The notes under the pieces: generated by a model
Database searches by the model: none
Seen by the model: the letters and a program-made list of their open reading frames with translations, nothing else
Told to the model about the DNA's origin: nothing
DNA from: Deltaproteobacteria bacterium
GTDB lineage: Bacteria; Myxococcota_A; Polyangia; JAAYKL01
Direction: 5' to 3'
Assembly (NCBI GenBank): GCA_030621515.1
Contig: JAUXHN010000004.1
Span: 1 to 53,524 of the forward strand
DNA: 53,524 bases
Part shown: piece by piece, positions 51,197 through 53,524 of the stretch
Layout: every line of letters starts with the position of its first letter
Position numbering within the stretch: position 1 is the stretch's first letter
Program-made: the position numbers and the translations under genes

Positions 51197-53040
51197 TGAT
51201 GAATACCGTGCAAAAGAGGCTCCTCCTGATTCTCGGATGCGTCCTCCTTGGAAACTGTTCTCTTGCTCTGGATTTCGACGAGCTCAATAAGGGCTCCCCG
51301 GATACAGACACCGGCCCCGAGTGCGAGACAGACGTTGACTGCGATGACGGGATCGACTGCACCGAGGACTCCTGCCTGGAGGACGGAACCTGTCGGCACA
51401 TTCCCGACAACAGCCTGTGCGAGTATCTGGAGATGTGCGATCTCGACGATGGGTGCGTGCTCACCGGAGACGAGTGCAAGGACCACACGGATTGCGACGA
51501 CGGCGTCGACTGTACCGTGGACACCTGCATCATGATGACGGTCAAAGAGTGCAACCACCAGCCCGATCACGACTTCTGCTCCACCGGCGATCTGTGCATG
51601 GAAAACGAGAACTGCCACATCACCGCCGGGTGTCTCGACGGAACGCCGGTGGTGTGCGAACAGTCCGGCGCGCCGTGCATGATCACCGAGTGTGAGCCCT
51701 CGTCCGGCGACTGTGTTGATGTCTTGATGAGCGATGCCGACGACGACGGCGATACATATCTGGACATCCTGTGCGGCGGGGACGACTGCAACGACAGCGT
51801 CTTCGAGATCAACCCGGCCGCCTCTGAGATCTGCGGCTACACCGATGACAACTGTGACGGATATGTCGACCTTGAGATCCTCGCCGACAGCGTAGTGGTG
51901 GCGTCGGGACCGTCTCTGAACGCGCCTTCCCTCGCGTTCGACGGAACCAGTTATGCTGTTGCATGGCAGCAAAACGATGTGGCGTCGCAAGAGGTGAAGA
52001 TACGCTTCATTGAACCGGACGGGACCATGATCAGTACGGCGCACGACTTCACGGCGCTGGGCGGTTCGGGCGCGGAGGGGTTCGAGCCGGATGTGACGGC
52101 GGCGAGCGACCGGTTCTACGTCATATGGATATCGCAGGTTCCCTTGTCGGATCCGGAGGCGCGGGTGCTGGATCTCACCGTCGATACCTCTTCGGGAGTG
52201 GTAACGGAGGGGCCGCTGGTGACCCTGGAGACCGGCGCCGCAACCGAGCTTACGAGCCCGGTGATCAAGTGGGATGATCCGACTTCAGGGTCAGGTTGGC
52301 TCGCGGGCTGGTGCGCCGGGTTCTCCGGCGGGACGGGTACGGTGGAGATCCAGACTGAGGACATGCACTCGGCCCCGGATACCTCGTTCGTTGTGAGCAC
52401 AGATACCGGCTCCGCAGACGCCGTCTCCATCGAGGTATTGGGGACAAATGATTACATAGTGGCGTTTTCCAGGGAGGACATCGGCTCGGGTGACGACCTG
52501 GAGATCTTCGAGTCCCGCATCGAGCTGTCCGGAGGCATGTGGTCCAACGTGACCGGGTACCCGACAACAAGGTCCGTGGCGGCGCCTGTGCTGGTCGACC
52601 ACTCGTACGAGCCGGCGGTGTCTCTGAACGGTTCAGGGGGATGGGCCATCGCCTACACCGATACGCTGGAGACAGGACTGTCCACCAACAGGAACGTCCT
52701 CGCCTGGGACGGAGCCGCCAACATCACGCTGGCGTCGACCGCTTCGGACTGGCAGTACGAACCGTCGCTGGCGTGGAACGGAGTCCGGTTCGGCATTGTC
52801 CATACTGCTACTCTGGGGCTGTCCGCCAAGACCCTGGAGTTCATCCTGTTCGATTCTTCCCTGCAGAGTCTCGCGGCGCCCTACGTGGGCACCCGACTGG
52901 AGCAGGTCGCCGCCGGCGAGGATATCCGTCAGGGGCGACTGATATCCGACGGCTCGGGCGGATTTGCCGCCGTGTGGATAATGAACGACGGAACCGTGGA
53001 CAACGTAATCTTCTCGACCTTCTCGGGATGCACACCGTAG
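51196..53040 (+). CDS. Cys-rich lipoprotein with MopE-like metal-binding motif and beta-propeller-like C-terminus
   Basis: Protein of 614 residues. The signal ends at GNC (Cys21) or LGC (Cys15); either could be lipidated. Residues about 33-150 hold two EGF-like/Cys-rich units (DVDCDDGIDCTEDSCLEDGTC and DCDDGVDCTVDTC). Then DADDDGDTYLDILCGGDDCNDSVFEINPAASEICGYTDDNCDGYVD is the motif of MopE-like metal-binding repeats, which in Methylococcus bind copper; the role in other taxa is less clear. Residues about 230-610 are beta-rich (SYAVAWQQND, FYVIWISQ, GWAIAYTDT, RFGIVHTAT, GFAAVWIMND), probably propeller blades. ATGATG start after GAAGGGAG. Confidence 0.88.
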   Translation: MMNTVQKRLLLILGCVLLGNCSLALDFDELNKGSPDTDTGPECETDVDCDDGIDCTEDSCLEDGTCRHIPDNSLCEYLEMCDLDDGCVLTGDECKDHTDCDDGVDCTVDTCIMMTVKECNHQPDHDFCSTGDLCMENENCHITAGCLDGTPVVCEQSGAPCMITECEPSSGDCVDVLMSDADDDGDTYLDILCGGDDCNDSVFEINPAASEICGYTDDNCDGYVDLEILADSVVVASGPSLNAPSLAFDGTSYAVAWQQNDVASQEVKIRFIEPDGTMISTAHDFTALGGSGAEGFEPDVTAASDRFYVIWISQVPLSDPEARVLDLTVDTSSGVVTEGPLVTLETGAATELTSPVIKWDDPTSGSGWLAGWCAGFSGGTGTVEIQTEDMHSAPDTSFVVSTDTGSADAVSIEVLGTNDYIVAFSREDIGSGDDLEIFESRIELSGGMWSNVTGYPTTRSVAAPVLVDHSYEPAVSLNGSGGWAIAYTDTLETGLSTNRNVLAWDGAANITLASTASDWQYEPSLAWNGVRFGIVHTATLGLSAKTLEFILFDSSLQSLAAPYVGTRLEQVAAGEDIRQGRLISDGSGGFAAVWIMNDGTVDNVIFSTFSGCTP

Positions 53041-53048
53041 ACGACGCG

Positions 53049-53524
53049 ATGTCCTACCCGCGCGATACTCGATTCACACGAGGGTTGTCCGCTCTGTTTC
53101 AAATTGCGATCAAGGGTCGTTCGTTTGGATATGACAGGGGAATTCTACCCGTGCGCCGGGTCGAGGACATAACGGTGATCTCCGTGGGGAACATCCGGGC
53201 GGGCGGTTCGGGGAAAACACCGCTCGCTGCCTACCTGGCCTGCTATTTTCGAGATCGCGGCAAGAGAACGGCGATAATATCGAGGGGTTATCTCGGCGCC
53301 ATGGAAGGGCGCGGCGGTCTGGTTTCCAATGGTGACGGGCCGATGGTGACAGCCCGGGAAGCCGGAGACGAAGCATTTGCGACCGCTGCCGGGGTGAAAG
53401 ATGTCATCGTGCGGGTGGGCGCCGATCGGGTGGAGCAGGCGCGGGCGGCAAGACGCGACGGTGCGAAAATAGTGATTCTCGACGATGGTTTTCAACACCG
53501 AAGGCTCCACCGGGATCTGGATAT
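53049..53524 (+). CDS. lpxK: Tetraacyldisaccharide 4'-kinase LpxK, 3' truncated by window edge
   Basis: The first 158 codons are present. SVGNIRAGGSGKTPLAAYLA with the P-loop at 51-57 (AGGSGKT), ISRGYLG, GDEAFATAAGVKDVIVRVGADRVEQARAA and VILDDGFQHRRLHRDLD (the DDGFQH motif) identify LpxK, which phosphorylates lipid A precursor at the 4' position on the inner membrane. This shows that the organism makes lipid A. It follows the MopE-like gene by 8 bases. An in-frame ATG at 53028 inside that gene is an alternative start. Confidence 0.96.
   Translation, partial: MSYPRDTRFTRGLSALFQIAIKGRSFGYDRGILPVRRVEDITVISVGNIRAGGSGKTPLAAYLACYFRDRGKRTAIISRGYLGAMEGRGGLVSNGDGPMVTAREAGDEAFATAAGVKDVIVRVGADRVEQARAARRDGAKIVILDDGFQHRRLHRDLD

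Noticed and set aside
50722-52044. 440-codon minus-strand ORF opposite the TPR and MopE-like genes
   Set aside because: Spans two recognisable plus-strand genes and has no signal or motif.

Overview
The window reads as an origin-proximal chromosomal segment of a GC-rich Gram-negative bacterium of the deltaproteobacterial/Myxococcota type. This is an inference from four observations: four Hanks-type Ser/Thr kinases in 53 kb; many lipoproteins, several with Asp-Ser or Asp-Thr linkers and one with a MopE-like metal-binding motif; outer-membrane barrels plus lpxK; and abundant ATGA start/stop overlaps. No rRNA, CRISPR array, prophage or intact insertion sequence was seen.

Layout. 1-4140 (minus): envelope signalling operon (barrel with carboxypeptidase-regulatory-like repeats, FecR-like lipoprotein, truncated kinase). 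4320-8694: lipoproteins of unknown role. 8691-14712: AmgK-like sugar kinase, an AT-richer AAA ATPase with an operator-like palindrome, fluoride channel crcB, what looks like the 3' end of a lost rarA, a beta-propeller lipoprotein flanked by a 14-bp direct repeat, and rsmG. 14801-20929: another Asp-Ser linker lipoprotein, a SecY-like membrane protein with an N-terminal zinc ribbon, a TldD/TldE pair in which TldD carries a Tat lipoprotein signal, and a YjbQ protein. 20972-22880: queC-queE-DUF488, coupled by ATGA overlaps. 22998-23062: two parS-like sites. 23075-28064: DnaJ-like chaperone; uppS-cdsA-transglutaminase lipoprotein. 28051-32630: kinase, tRNA-Phe, small barrel, uvrB. 32631-32940: AT-rich gap before dnaN-recF, a candidate oriC. 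35173-39078 (minus): NifU-type protein, folE and two paralogous kinases. 39181-41725: radical SAM protein, aminotransferase, thioesterase. 41788-53524: tethered membrane protein, SBF transporter with isochorismatase-like hydrolase, ChaN-like protein, periplasmic protein pair, PilZ, CBS, TPR and MopE-like proteins, and the 5' part of lpxK.

The origin reading rests on dnaN/recF, the parS-like sites, degenerate DnaA-box-like words and hand-sampled strand composition. C exceeds G on the plus strand in the sampled lines left of 32.6 kb, and G mostly exceeds C to the right, regardless of gene direction.

The leads I rate highest are the probably exported TldD with a signal-less TldE partner, the zinc-ribbon SecY-like protein, the rarA remnant with flanking repeats, and a two-locus palindromic repeat family. 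Gene starts are chosen from ribosome-binding sites and signal peptides visible in the sequence. All family assignments come from motif recognition; no database search was run.
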